Shown here: one piece after another, positions 44,922 through 56,445 of the stretch | Numbering within the stretch: the stretch's first letter is position 1 | Layout of the letters: each line of letters opens with the position of its first letter | Source: Triticum aestivum | Taxonomy: Eukaryota; Streptophyta; Magnoliopsida; Poales; Poaceae | Assembly (NCBI RefSeq): GCF_018294505.1 | Contig: NC_057810.1 | Span: 707,931,859-707,995,858, forward strand | Direction of reading: 5' to 3' | Length of the DNA: 64,000 nt | The notes under the pieces: generated by a model | Told to the model about the DNA's origin: nothing | Databases searched by the model: none | Seen by the model: the letters and a program-made list of their open reading frames with translations, nothing else | Program-made: the position numbers and the translations under genes

Positions 44922-45331
44922 GTTGTACACTTGTTGCATCTCTTTTTTACTCTACATGTTATATATATTGTCCACTGAGCACACGGATTTGTTCCTTTAG
45001 TGTCTCCTTGAAAGAAAAAACGTAGGAATTTTAATTTTCACTTGTCCTCCTTTTCAAATTCCTATTCATGAAGCACAAGACTGAGAGATAGTAGCATAAT
45101 AGCATTATAACCGTACATTTTCTTGTGGTTTGACTTAATCTCACCATGCTTCTTTGCATCATGTGATCTTCCAATCGTTGTGAATCAAACACCCAGATTG
45201 GCAGAAATCCTGTGTTTTTAAATTCTTTGTTTTGCACGTGCATTCCTATCCTATTCATGTCTATTTCCTATCCCTGCATTGTTGGAATCCTCCAATTCAA
45301 AAGAGCCCTTACAGAATTACTTCTCTTACAG

Positions 45332-45559
45332 ATAGTTGTCAAAGAAAACCTTGCGTGGTTTGTCCCGCTCCTGCTGCGCCATCGTCCACCCCAGCTCTGT
45401 TGCTCCAACAACAGAAGGGTCCAGCACAGCAGGGATCCAGCCTCCAGACTGTCTTTCGCTGCCTTGGATCTTCTTCCCTGCCGCTGGCAGCCATGAAAAC
45501 TGCATTACCATCATCAACTGAGCAGATGACCTCGAGGACTACATGGGTCCGCAAGAGAG
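45332..45559 (+). pseudogene. exon 3 of the long CACTA gene (Ser/Pro module)
   Basis: Acceptor TTCTCTTACAG, donor AGAGAG/GTCGCA. 228 nt, same start and end phase as exon 2. Open: PAPAAPSSTPALLLQQQKG ... TTWVRKR. Related to exons 1 and 2 by its phase, composition and last residues. Confidence 0.6.
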
Positions 45560-45937
45560 GTCGCACTCTTTTGTGTCTACTTACGTTATGCATCGCTTAA
45601 TATTACATGCTACTTTATCGTCATGTTCACTGATTAGACTCTAAGTCAGCTCCAAACTAATGGTCAAACTTGAGTTTTTAAATGGTTGTGGGGTACATAT
45701 CGGGGCCGCTATCAATAGTATCTATCTACTATCTGGTTAATCTCCGATGTCTACTATGAGTTTCATGTTGGGTGGGAAACAAATAGTAAAGAAGAAATTA
45801 TCTGTATTTTTTAACTAAAGCCATTATCTGCCTGCTATTATTGGTTTTGGGTCTATCCATAGGTTGCCACCATCACTCTGGATTTCTGCATGCACTCCTT
45901 ACATAATCTCACTATGTTTTATTCCTATGCATGACAG

Positions 45938-46134
45938 TTATTGTAAACAATGGAACTGAACACGTAGAGCAAAAGAGACGAGCCTTGCGTGGCAATAAAA
46001 TTTCATGCAGACGTCGCTCCATGGTAGGCGCAAAGGCAGCCCCCCCTCCATGCATTTCGGATTGTAATCGAGAGGAAGATATCTGTTCTGAGGGGGATTC
46101 AGAAGGAGAAGACAACTCCTATTTACCCCCTGAG
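45938..46134 (+). pseudogene. exon 4 of the long CACTA gene (basic then acidic)
   Basis: Acceptor GCATGACAG, donor CCTGAG/GTCTTC. 197 nt that take over the one-base phase of exon 3 and end in phase 0. Open: EQKRRALRGNKISCRRRSM, then acidic NREEDICSEGDSEGEDNSYL. Its end resembles those of exons 5 and 6. Confidence 0.6.
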
Positions 46135-46455
46135 GTCTTCGCTCTAACTTGGCATGCTGATGTTGGTTATATCATGCATATGGTGTCTTGCATTGCTTAC
46201 TTTATACATCAAATATGTCATCTGCTTAGTTTAGACATCCTTTGTGCAAATGCCATCTGTTTAGTTTATTCATCGTTTATGTGAATTATGCAATGCCATC
46301 TTGTTTAGCCAGGCATCATATATGTGAATTTTGCAATGCCATCCTGCTTAGCCAGACATCTTATATGTAAATTATATCAGGCCATCCTTTTTTTCCATTA
46401 CATATTACATTTGTTAACAATGTTAGTACATTCAACTGCTCTTCGTGTGCATCAG

Positions 46456-46585
46456 CCATTTGATACGGTGATGGCAAATTCTGGAGCGAAAACAAGGTCT
46501 TCAGAGCAGACTATGCTATCTGACGAAGCGCATATCTCACTGGTTACGGATAGCTCCTCAGAGGAGGATTCAGAGACAGATGACC
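46456..46585 (+). pseudogene. exon 5 of the long CACTA gene, runs into the gap
   Basis: Acceptor GTGCATCAG/CCATTTGA. Open VMANSGAKTRSSEQTML and SSSEEDSETDD up to the N run. First copy of the PF-VMA-TRSSEQTML module. Confidence 0.6.
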
Positions 46586-46800
46586 NNNNNNNNNNNNNNN
46601 NNNNNNNNNNNNNNNNNNNNNNNNNNNNNNNNNNNNNNNNNNNNNNNNNNNNNNNNNNNNNNNNNNNNNNNNNNNNNNNNNNNNNNNNNNNNNNNNNNNN
46701 NNNNNNNNNNNNNNNNNNNNNNNNNNNNNNNNNNNNNNNNNNNNNNNNNNNNNNNNNNNNNNNNNNNNNNNNNNNNNNNNNNNNNNNNNNNNNNNNNNNN
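46586..46800. other. assembly gap (215 N)
   Basis: A run of N inside the repeated exon-intron array. Reading frames crossing it are artefacts. Confidence 0.99.
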
Positions 46801-47119
46801 CTTGCTCATATCATGCATATAGTGTCTCGCATTGCTATGTCATTTGATTAGTTTAGACATGCTTTGTGTGAATGCCACCTATTCAGTGTCTAATTACCAT
46901 ATATGTGAATTATGCATTGCCATCTTGTTGCAAGACATTATATATGTGAATTATACAATGTTATCTTGTTGCAAAGGCATTATATATGTGAATTATGCAA
47001 TGCCATGCTGTTTAGCCAATCATCATGTATGTGAATTATATCATGCTATCATTTTCTTGTATTACGTGTACCATTTGTCGACAACGTTTGTATATTCAAC
47101 TACTCTTCCTGTGCATCAG

Positions 47120-47268
47120 CCATTTGAAGCAGTGATGGAAGTGTCTGGAGTGAAAACAAGGTATTCAGAGCAGACAATGCTACCTGCTGAAGCAGACATC
47201 TTGCTGGTTACAGAGAGCTCCTCAGAGAGGATTCAGAGACTAATGACCAGTCCTATTTCCCCCCTAAG
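47120..47268 (+). pseudogene. exon 6 of the long CACTA gene
   Basis: Acceptor GTGCATCAG/CCATTTGA, donor CCTAAG/GTCTAT. 149 nt; one base is missing in the TCAGAGGAG run compared with exon 5, which shifts the frame. Second copy of the module (VMEVSGVKTRYSEQTMLPA). Confidence 0.6.
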
Positions 47269-47862
47269 GTCTATGCTCAAACTTGGCAGGGTTATATTAC
47301 CCATGTCATGCATGTTGTCTTGCATTGCTTAGTTTTTACATCATATATAGATTGCCATCTGCTTACTTGCTTACTATATAAATCATATATTTGAATTATA
47401 TCATGACATCATGTTTACATAGTACATACACATCATCTATCTGAATTATGTCATGGCAACCCATTTAATAAAGACATCATATAGTTATATCATCTCATCC
47501 TGTTTAGTGTTTACAGTCATCATATTTTGAATTATGGCATTCTATCCGTGAATGTATGTGAATTATGGCATGCCAACCTATTTAATAAACACATTACATA
47601 GTTATGTCATGTCATCCTATTTACATAGTCTCATATTTTGAACTATGTCTTTCTATCTTTTTCAGTTAGCCATCACAATGTGAAATTTTGTCATGCTATC
47701 CTGTTTAGTTAGCCATCATATATGTGAAATTGTGTCATGCTATCCTGTTTGGTTAGACAACATAAATATGAATTATTTCATGCCCTCTTTTATTCCCCAC
47801 TATCCATTGCACCTGTCTATCATACAATGTCTATACTTTCAGTTACTTTTCTTGTTTATCAG

Positions 47863-48018
47863 CCATTTGAATTGGAGAGCGTGATGGCAGTATCTAACGG
47901 AGTAACAACACGGTCTTCAAAAAAGATAGTGCTACCAATTGATGCAGATATAACCATGGTTGTACTTGACGAAGGACCAGATCCACCACACATAACCTAG
48001 ACTCTCGCAGATTGTACC
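47863..48018 (+). pseudogene. exon 7, left part
   Basis: Acceptor TTTATCAG/CCATTTGA. Third copy of the module (VMAVSNGVTTRSSKKIVLP). TAG at 47998-48000 is one C-to-T step from Gln. Element C is inserted after 48018; the frame resumes at 55318. Confidence 0.6.
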
Positions 48019-48491
48019 TGAGGGAGTCCTGGATTAGGGGGTGTCCGGATGGCTGGACTATAACCTTTGGCCGGACTCCTGGACTATGAAGATACAAGAT
48101 TGAAGACTTCGTCCTGTGTCCGGATGGGACTTTCCTTGGCGTGGAAGGCAAGTTTGGCGATACGGATATGTAGATCTCCTCCCATTGTAACCGACTCTGT
48201 GTAACCCTAGCCCTCTCCGGTGTCTATATAAACCGGAGGGTTTTAGTCCGTAGGACGAAGAACAATCATACCATAGGCTAGCTTCTAGGGTTTAGCCTCT
48301 CTGATCTCATGGTAGATCTACTCTTGTACTACCCATATCATCAATATTAATCGAGCAGGAGTAGGGTTTTACCTCCATCGAGAGGTCCTGAACCTGGGTA
48401 AAAACATCGTGTCCCTTGTCTCCTATTACCATCCGCCTAGACGCACAGTTCGGGACCCCCTACCCGAGATCCGCCGGTTTTGACACCGACA
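48019..48491 (+). repeat. 5' LTR of copy C
   Basis: TGAGGGAGTCC to CACCGACA. Followed by TTGGTGCTTTCATTGAGAG, the primer-binding-site position. Confidence 0.95.
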
Positions 48492-48538
48492 TTGGTGCTT
48501 TCATTGAGAGTTCCTCTGTGTCGTCATCTTTAGGCCCG

Positions 48539-51500
48539 ATGGTTCCTCCGATCATCAACAACGATGCGGTCCAGGGTGAGACTTTTCTCCCCGGACAGAT
48601 CTTCGTATTCGACGGCTTTGCACTGCGGGCCAATTCGCTTGGCCATCTGGAGCAGATCGAAAGCTACGCCCCTGGCCATCAGGTCAGATTTGGAAGTTTG
48701 AACTACACGACTGACATCCGCGGAGATTGATCTTCGATGGGTTCGAGCCACAACCGAGCGCGCCACACTGTCATGATGGGCATGATCTAGCTCTACCGCC
48801 AAACAGTGCCCAGGAGGCCGCACCAGTGTCCGCTCCGACCCTTAGCTCGGAGCTGACTGTGCCAATCGAGGATGGGTGGTTGGACACCGCCTTGGGGGCT
48901 GCAATCTCTATGGCGATCGAGTCGAATACTAGCCTTATCCTTTGCGAAGCTCATGACTCCAAGGTGCCAGACTCCTTTCCGGACTCCGAACCTTCCGCGC
49001 CCCTGCCGATCGAACCCGATTGGGCGCCGATCATGGAGTTCGCCGCCGCGGACATCTTTCAGCACTCGCCCTTCGGCGACATTCTGAATTCACTAAAGTC
49101 TCTCTCTTTATCAGGAGAGCACTGGCCAGACTATGGTCAGCAAGGATGGGATGCGGATGACAAAGAAATTCAAAGCCCACCCACCGCCCACTTCGTAACC
49201 ACTGTCGATGATTTAACCGACTTACTCGACTTCGACTCCAAAGACATCGACGGTATGGATGACGATGTAGGAGATGAACAGGAACCAGCACCTATAGGGC
49301 ACTGGACAACCACCTCATCTCATGATGTATACATGGTGGACACACCTAAAAGAAACGACGACGAGGAACAAAGGGACGCAATGAGGGTTCGTTCCCTCGA
49401 AAAGCAGTCAAAGCGGCGGCGTAAGCGCCGCTCCAAACCCCACCTCGACAGAGACAGCAGCAATACAGACCCAGCCATAGAGCAGGGGGAACCGGCGAAC
49501 GACGAACATGCCATCGAGCAACCGTCCAAACAGGGCAACTTGGGAAAACAAACCAAACAACCTGTCTCCGGCGAAGATAATAGTCCGGACGACCTCACGC
49601 CGGACGAGTTGCTGGAGCAGAAGAACCTCCACAAAAGGCTCGTCGCCATTGCGCGCAGCCTGAAAAAGCAGAAGCGGAAGCTCAAAACAGCGAAAGATGC
49701 ACTCAGAATTAGATGGGGCAAAGTACTCAGCACCGCAGACAAATACGGCGATAGTCGCCACACAAAGAGCTATCCGAAGCGAAAATTACTGCCGGAATTT
49801 GATGAGGAGGCCTTAGAGCCCCCGCAATCAAAAAATAAGGAAGCCACCAGGTCGGATAAACAACCCCATGGCCAACATAGAGCGGCAAATGGCACCGCAC
49901 ACATGCCAGCACGCGATCCGCACAAGGATTCGCATCAAAAAGACGGCCCAGCCAGGTCTATCTACGGGCCAAGAAAGCAAGCTCTAGTCAGCAACGCAAC
50001 GCAACAAGTATCCGAACATCACGGACACCCAAATATAGGGGTGCCGCACACCCACTATGTTTCACCGATGAGGTGCTGGACCATGAATTTCCAGCGGGAT
50101 TCAAGCCCGTAAACATAGAGGCATACGACGGAACAATAGACCCTGGAGTCTGGATTGAGGATTATATCCTCCACATACACATGGCTAGAGGAGATGACCT
50201 CCACGCCATAAAATACTTACCCCTCAAGCTCAAAGGGCCAGCCCGGCATTGGCTTAAAAGCCTTCCCGAAAACACTATCGGAAGTTGGGAAGAGCTCGAG
50301 GATGCTTTTCGGGCAAATTTTCAAGGGACCTATGTCCGACCTCCAGATGCAGACGATCTAAGTCATATAACTCAACAACCCGGAGAGTCAGCCCGGAAAC
50401 TCTGGAACAGATTTCTTACTAAAAAGAACCAGATAGTCGACTGTCCGGACGCCGAAGCCTTAGCAGCTTTCAAACACAGCGTTCGAGACGAATGGCTCGC
50501 CAGACACCTTGGCCAAGAAAATCCAAGAACAATGGCCGCATTAACAAGCCTCGTGACCCGGTTTTGCGCAGGAGAGGATAACTGGTTGGCAAGAAGCAGT
50601 ACCAGCGACCCAAGTACATCCGAAGTTAGGGATGGAAACGGGAAACCGCAACGTAGCAAGGACCAGCGCCGGACCAAGGGAAACAGCCCGAAGAGCACGG
50701 CAGTCAACGCTGGGTTCAAAAGCTCTCGGGAGAATCAGAAAAAGCTGCCCCTCAAGGATAACAGGGACGAGCTATCTAACCTAAACAAAATCTTGGACAA
50801 AATATGCCAAATCCACAGTACTCCCAGTAAGCCTGCAAACCATACCCACAGAGATTGTTGGGTCTTCAAGCAATCCGGCAAACTCAACGCCGAACACAAG
50901 GGGCTCGACATACCAAGCGAGGACGATGACGAACCCCACAAGCAGAGCACCGGAGAACAAAAGAAGTTCCCACAAGAAGTCAAAATAGTAAACTCACTTC
51001 ACGTGACAAAAGGGAAAAACAGAGTGGTGCCTATAGATATACGCGCCATACGGCCTATCCCAGAGGAGTCCGTCACTGGTTGTCAAAACCAATCACCTTC
51101 GACCATCAGGATTACTCTAGAAGTATCCGGAACGCAGGCTGGACTGCCTTGATATTAGATCTGATAATTGACGGACTCCACTTTACACAAGTCCTAATGG
51201 ACTGCGGCAGTGGTCTAAACCTGCTATATCAGGACACAATCCGCAAAATGGGGATAAACCCAACAAAAATTCGACATGGCAACACTTCCTTTCAAGGGGT
51301 AACGCCAGGCCCAGATACCCATTGTACGGGTTCTCTCCTATTAGAAGTTATGTTCGGATCCCCCGACAACTTCCGCCACGAAAAGCTAACCTTCCACATC
51401 GCCCCATTTACAAGTAGCTATCAAGCACTACTGGGACGCGAAGCTATCGCCCACTTTAACGTAATACCGCATTATGCATCCCTTACGCTTAAGATTCCTG

Positions 51501-51589
51501 GCCCGCGAGGCATCATCTCATTAAAGGGAAATATCGAGTGTTCCTTGAGCGTGGAAGACTGTGCGGCTGCCTTGATAGCCACACACTAA
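48539..51589 (+). pseudogene. gag plus retropepsin-like polyprotein of copy C
   Basis: Same protein as in copy A. Start at the ATG at 48539, equivalent to 11846 in A. The gag domain is at about 50095-50445 (EAYDGTIDPGVWIEDYILH; LKGPARHWLKSLPE; LWNRFLTKKNQIVDC). A Lys/Arg-rich linker and HRDCWVFKQSGKL follow. The retropepsin-like part has VLMDCGSGLNLLYQDT with the presumed catalytic Asp at 51200-51202; copy A has DGGSS there. Frameshifts lie near 48726, 50035 and 51078. It keeps the middle region (DELLEQKNLHKRLVAIARSL) that is out of frame in A, so the two copies complement each other for annotation. No RT follows. Confidence 0.85.
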
Positions 51590-52754
51590 ACCAGCTTCAC
51601 TAATCAAAGCACCTAAACAGGTCGTTCAGACCACGGACATGGCTAGACGAGTCCGGCGTAAACATACAAGGGCTTACTAGCCGCATACCCCCGTACAAGG
51701 GGCTCTGCGCGTGTACAACAAGAGTCAATAAAGCTCAGTTCTACCAATTCTCTGAATTATACTTTGTTTATTTAATATAACATAGATTTTCGCACGATCT
51801 TTTTCAACTAAGTTCCTCTCTTTTATAGATGAACACCGTGCTACACCCGTCCAGGATACATCACAACGGAGACACAGGCGCAGACGTGCAGTAGGGACCC
51901 GTTCCAAGGATTCTTTTCAGATTAAGACCCTGCGTAAACCTTTTTCACTGTCTCTTGTTGATACACATCCCCCGGCTTCTTGTTATAACCGAGGAGGAGG
52001 CTGGCGTCTTGGCATGTGGCCACGTCAGAATTTTGCGCATACCTGGACACCAGGGGCTTCTTACCAAGGGCGTTGTTCAGCCCGTTTTCATAAAGACCGA
52101 ATACCTTAGGGAGTGTTTGGCGTCGGGAGTTTGGCCTTATATGCATCAGCTCCGAATCATGTCTTTGGTCAAATGTTGGGTTTCCCCGGCTCCTGTGTTT
52201 TGCTGCCTTACGTTCCGCTCTATCGGCTAAGGCGGCACCAGGAGAACTACTGCGATTGTGCCCCGGTTCGGCCAGGCGAGCACCTCAGTAGAGAAAGCCG
52301 AGAACTGACTTTCATGATATAGCGTGAGACTGGTCAACCACTCGATGACCCGCCAAAATCTTTAGGATTCCTCTGCATTAACGAAGGGCTGTTTCCCGGC
52401 CAAGCACACACGCGCCCCGAATTCGGGTGAGCGCGGTGCCCCTAGGGGCTATATAGTAGCCCCACAGTCAAACTCCTATGGCTAAGTGAAAGTGATAAAG
52501 CATTATAGTCCGGTTGCCTAGTTCGCTGCGCTATCACCTCCTTAATAGGACCAAGACGTTGGATCAAGTGTGAAAATGTGCCTTCTGCGAACACCCCCGC
52601 ATTATATACGTGGGGGCTGAAGCCGAAGACTGTCATCTTTCAGGTTATATACGCATATACATTAATGGTCGCACAGGAGGTATTGTAATTCTTGAAGGCA
52701 CAAGTATAAAAAGCTTTTATATCCCATCAAAACATTGATTTATAATAATACATG
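51590..52754 (+). other. region between convergent gag and antisense gene, copy C
   Basis: Non-coding; 52140-52530 matches 15735-16160 of copy A. Confidence 0.65.
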
Positions 52755-54295
52755 TTATTCGAACATAACATCCTTCGAGCACTGCGTCTCTATTGAACGA
52801 GCCCCCTGCAGAACTTCCTGAAAATAGTTCTCGGCAGGTACTCGGCTCTCGTCCGAATCTTGGGATGCAACAGCAATGGCCTTCATCTCCGCCCAGTATG
52901 TCTTGACACGGGCAAGAGCCATCTGTGCACCCTCTATGCAAGCTGACCTCTTCATTGCATTAATATGCGGCACCGCACCGAGGAACTGCTGCACCAAGCT
53001 AAAATAACTCTTCGGCTCGGGCCTTTTTGGCCACAGATGACTCACGACATACTTCATGGCGAGTCCGGATAACCTATTCAGCTTCGCCCATGCGTCCAAA
53101 TGATCAGTTAATGAAAGTGGGCGCTCTGCATTGTGGAACTGCAACCAAAAAAGCTTTTCCACTTCGTGGTCATTTTGATCGTGGAAGTGTTCGGCCGCGT
53201 CCGCGGCACTCGCCGCCAAGTCCAGATAACTGTTCTCCGCACTCCACTTCCGGACCAATGGAGCATATTTAGGATCCCCGAACTTCATCCGCAGCATAAA
53301 GGGCTTTCCAGCCATGATATCTCTGGCCTGACGTAGCTCCTCCTTCATAGCTCTCATCGCAAAGCGAGTATCCTTGGCCTCGGTAGTGACCTTCTCTAGG
53401 TCCTTCTGTGCCACCCGAACTTCTTTTTCAAGAAGCTTGCAGCGGTCGGCAGCATTCTTCAACTTTACAACCATATCGACCATTTCCTTCTTGCTTTGGC
53501 AGTGAGCAGCCTGTTCGGCTTTCAGCTCTTCAGCCGCCTTTAAGGCAGCCGCATCGCTTTTCCTGGCCTGCTCCTTAGCTCGGGCAAGTTCCGCCCGAAG
53601 GTTCTCCATGGAAGCGGCACCATCTGCATCAAGCACACATGTTGTAAGGTACGGGCATCAAGCTCCTCTTACCAGGTGTCTTCGGAGAAATTACATACCT
53701 TGTGCCTCGTCCAGCCGCTTGTTGACAAGCGCGATGTCGGCATCTGCCACGTCAAGTTGCCGCTTTAGCTCGGCAAATTCATTAGTCTGGCTAGCCACCG
53801 AACACTTCACCACCTACATAGGAAAGGAGACATATTATACCTGGTATTATGATCCTCGGTGCGCCATCATTTTTGACAACGCACAGAGTCTCGGGGGCTA
53901 CTATCTATACAGTGCGCATCTTATATATGCGGATCTGTTAAAAGGTACATCATTTCGCGTACCTCAAAACCTGTCAGTAAACTCCTGACGGCCTCGCACA
54001 CGACAATGAACGATGAGATATGGAGGATGGACGCCGGAGCTAAGTCGTGAAATTCCAGCCCGTAATAAAACATGAGCCCCCTCACGAAGGGGTCAGTCGG
54101 GAAGCCTAGCCCCCAAAGGAAGTGAGACGCGAACACCACGCTCTCACCAGGCTTGGGAGTGGTAATAACCTGCCCTTGAGCAGGCAGCCTATGCGAGATT
54201 TCGCCGGTTACATACCTGACGTCTCTTAGCTTTAGCACGGCTTCTTTCGTAATGGAGGAAGGCGTCCACCGTCCTTGAAGGTCAGAGCCGGACAT
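52755..54295 (-). pseudogene. antisense gene of copy C, internally deleted
   Basis: ATG at 54295 (MSGSDLQGRWTPSS), about 105 bp after TATAAAG. The first exon matches A and H (KLRDVRYVTGEISHRLPAQG; FASHFLWGLGFPTDPFVRGL), but after VVCEA it jumps to RSLLTGFEV, which in A belongs to a later exon. About 1.5 kb of exons and introns are missing. The 3' part (52755-53636) is an open 293-codon coiled-coil and C-terminal exon: AELARAKEQARKSDAAALK, then WLQFHNAERPLSLTDHLDAW and CIEGAQMALARVKTYWAEM. It is the longest intact stretch of this gene in the window. Function unknown. Confidence 0.65.
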
Positions 54296-54398
54296 CGTCG
54301 GAAGTCCGAAGCGCCTGAATCTGGAGTTTTGGGTGTTGGAACTCAAGGTGAGAGGCGGATTTGATTGAGATTGAAAGAAAGGAGTCGAGCCTTGGTCT

Positions 54399-54405
54399 CT
54401 TTATA
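54399..54405 (-). promoter_or_regulatory. TATA box of antisense gene, copy C
   Basis: Minus-strand TATAAAG at the place conserved in A, H and G2. Confidence 0.65.
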
Positions 54406-54839
54406 AAGATGTTGAATACCAAGAGCCCTCCCCGTGACCGTTTGGGACTCGCCTTCGATTGAGGAGACATACCAACAGGCACGGTTGGGTTACCCACGCC
54501 CGTATTGATGAGAATCCCGGAACAAGGGGACACGATCTCTGCTTCGACAACACGTGCCAAGGAAACCACCTCGCTAAACACGCTGAGGTGGGACAGTAAA
54601 ACGATTCGAATAAAGGCTTGGCCGTGGCATGATGTCACGCTGCGGAATACGTCAGCAGATTAGATTTTTACAAATATTATTCTCTCTACGGTGGTATGTG
54701 GAACTTATTTTGCAGAGCTAGACACTATCCTTGTGTTCAAAATCTTCTATGAAGTATTCGGAGGAGGAACCCGCCTTGCAATGCCAAAGACAATCTGCGC
54801 GACGGACTCATCGTCATTGAAGCCTGGTTCAGGGGCTAC
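54406..54839 (+). other. pre-3'LTR region of copy C
   Basis: Conserved family segment without a gene, same blocks as 19560-19964. Ends GGTTCAGGGGCTAC. Confidence 0.65.
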
Positions 54840-55312
54840 TGAGGGAGTCCTGGATTAGGGGGTGTCCGGATGGCCGGACTATAACCTTTGGCCGGACTCC
54901 TGGACTATGAAGATACAAGATTGAAGACTTCGTCCCGTGTCCGGATGGGACTTTCCTTGGCGTGGAAGGCAAGCTTGGCGATACGGATATGTAGATCTCC
55001 TACCATTGTAACCGACTCTGTGTAACCCTAGCCCTCTCCGATGTCTATATAAACTGGAGGGTTTTAGTCCGTAGGACGAAGAACAATCATACCATAGGCT
55101 AGCTTCTAGGGTTTAGCCTCTCTGATATCGTGGTAGATCTACTCTTGTACTACCCATATCATCAATATTAATCAAGCAGGAGTAGGGTTTTACCTCTATC
55201 GAGAGGGCCCGAACCTGGGTAAAAACATCGTGTCCCTTGTCTCCTGTTACCATCTGCCTAGACGCACAGTTCGGGACCCCCTACCCGAGATCCGCCGGTT
55301 TTGACACCGACA
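54840..55312 (+). repeat. 3' LTR of copy C
   Basis: 473 bp, intact TG...CA ends, followed by the GTACC duplication. Confidence 0.95.
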
Positions 55313-55317
55313 GTACC

Positions 55318-55524
55318 CCTACCCAGTTGGACAGAGAACCAGCTACACCCCTTCTAACCCCAACCCCGGCAGATAGTAACCCAGTTCCAGTTGACACAGC
55401 ACCGTCTCCACCACAGAGCACCCAAACACGAGCAGTTAGTAAGGGAACTGCAGTTCCCAAAGCACGAGGACCACCACTCTGAATCCCAACTCAACGCTTA
55501 AAGGAGAAGAAGATTTGTTCTCAG
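55318..55524 (+). pseudogene. exon 7, right part
   Basis: Continues the frame of 47863-48018 after one GTACC is removed. Pro/Thr-rich (PATPLLTPTPADSNPVPV), TGA at 55480-55482 (one C-to-T step from Arg), then KEKKICSQ and donor CAG/GTCAGG. Confidence 0.6.
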
Positions 55525-55606
55525 GTCAGGTTCTATAGCTATGGTTCATACTCCTTTGCTCTTGCATTACTATATTTACTCATACCAACTATTTTCAAAT
55601 TTGAAG

Positions 55607-55636
55607 GATGGAATTGAAACTCCAATGGCGCAACAG
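55607..55636 (+). pseudogene. exon 8, 30-nt microexon (predicted)
   Basis: Reads DGIETPMAQQ between acceptor TTTGAAG and donor CAACAG/GTGTG, phase 0 on both sides. Confidence 0.45.
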
Positions 55637-56007
55637 GTGTGTTTTAAACCTGTTTCTTTAACTGGTTTGCTGTTGTAACCTGCTCTATGTTGATTTCAGT
55701 TTCAATTGAATAAACAGTTATGTTCTCATGTCATGCACATTACAAGTGTTGTTATTGCTCTATAGTTACCCACACTTATATTTTGTCTATTCTGCTTTGT
55801 CTTGAACAAATATTATTTGAACTGTGTCTCTATCTTGATTTGGCAACAAAAACTAGAATGATATAGACCATAAATTGACCATGGTACATAGATATATGTT
55901 TGTTTCATGTTGTTATCCTATCCACTTTACTACTGAACTCATTTACCAAAATGAGTTTCATATACAACATGGTAAACATGTGATGTGTTTGCTTGTTTCT
56001 CTTTTAG
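55637..56007 (+). other. last intron of the long CACTA gene
   Basis: AT-rich, no feature beyond the acceptor TTTCTCTTTTAG at its end. Confidence 0.5.
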
Positions 56008-56445
56008 AATGCGGACAAAATATTGGAGAACAGTACCGCGTTATCCAATGGTAAAGAAAGTAATGCAGATAAGGCTCAAGATAGTGAGACATCCCTGTTG
56101 GTCTCCGAGAAAGCTGATAAAAACTATCTTGACGATAGTGAGGGAACCCAAAAGTCCTGTCTTGATGTAGTGTTCGAGTTACTGGCTAATACTACTGGCA
56201 CCAGCTCTTCGAACTCGCTGCTTGAATCAGTTCATCTTCTTGAGTCTCAACTTCAAGTTGAAAGACATCAATCAGATGTGCTGCGACAAGAAGCTGAAGG
56301 ACTGAGGAAGTCCCTGCAGAATTCAGATGCATATTTTCTGGTGCAACAGCAAGCGCTGTAGGATTTAAGCACCAAACAAGAGAAAGTTAATAAGCTTGCT
56401 AAGCATCTTGCCAGCATTATGGGTACCCAGGATATTGTTTCCTGA
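56008..56445 (+). pseudogene. exon 9, C-terminal coiled coil
   Basis: Acceptor CTCTTTTAG; open from NADKILENSTALSNGKE. Coiled coil LLESVHLLESQLQVERHQSD and LRQEAEGLRKSLQNSDAYF. TAG at 56359-56361, then DLSTKQEKVNKLAKHLASIM and TGA at 56443-56445. A Leu-zipper-like end fits a dimerising DNA-binding protein of a CACTA element. Confidence 0.65.

Larger units (their letters stand above)
46135..47862 (+). repeat. introns with tandem copies of a 35-45-bp AT-rich unit
   Basis: Many copies of CATCATATATGTGAATTATG with CAATGCCATCCTGTTTAG variants fill the introns between exons 4-7. The intron starts are also duplicated (CATATCATGCATAT.GTGTCT at 46170, 46806 and, less exactly, 47300), so exon and intron were copied together. 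Confidence 0.75.
48019..55312 (+). mobile_element. gypsy-type non-autonomous LTR element, copy C
   Basis: 7294 bp, LTRs of 473 bp (48019-48491, 54840-55312), perfect duplication GTACC (48014-48018, 55313-55317). Same layout as copy A: sense gag/retropepsin (48539-51589), antisense gene (52755-54295). It is about 1.8 kb shorter, mainly because the antisense gene has an internal deletion near 53985. LTRs differ at about fourteen sites by eye, so it is older than A. It interrupts exon 7 of the long CACTA gene. Confidence 0.93.
34890..56445 (+). pseudogene. long multi-exon gene of the CACTA, with repeated exon modules
   Basis: Exons with consensus borders and matching phases: exon 1 about 34890-35134, exon 2 44736-44921, exon 3 45332-45559, exon 4 45938-46134, exon 5 46456 into the N gap, exon 6 47120-47268, exon 7 47863-48018 joined to 55318-55524 (split by element C), exon 8 55607-55636 and exon 9 56008-56445. 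The N-terminal part is Ser/Pro-rich, the middle acidic. The C-terminal exon is a coiled coil (LESVHLLESQLQVERHQSDV). That layout recalls the non-catalytic, DNA-binding TNPA-like proteins of CACTA elements. Breaks: a frame change in exon 1, TAG at 47998, TGA at 55480, one base lost in exon 6 and TAG at 56359. Function is inferred only; no catalytic domain is seen. Confidence 0.6.

Noticed and set aside
46324..46851. ORFs crossing the N run
   Set aside because: The gap has no sequence; only the part up to 46585 is supported.
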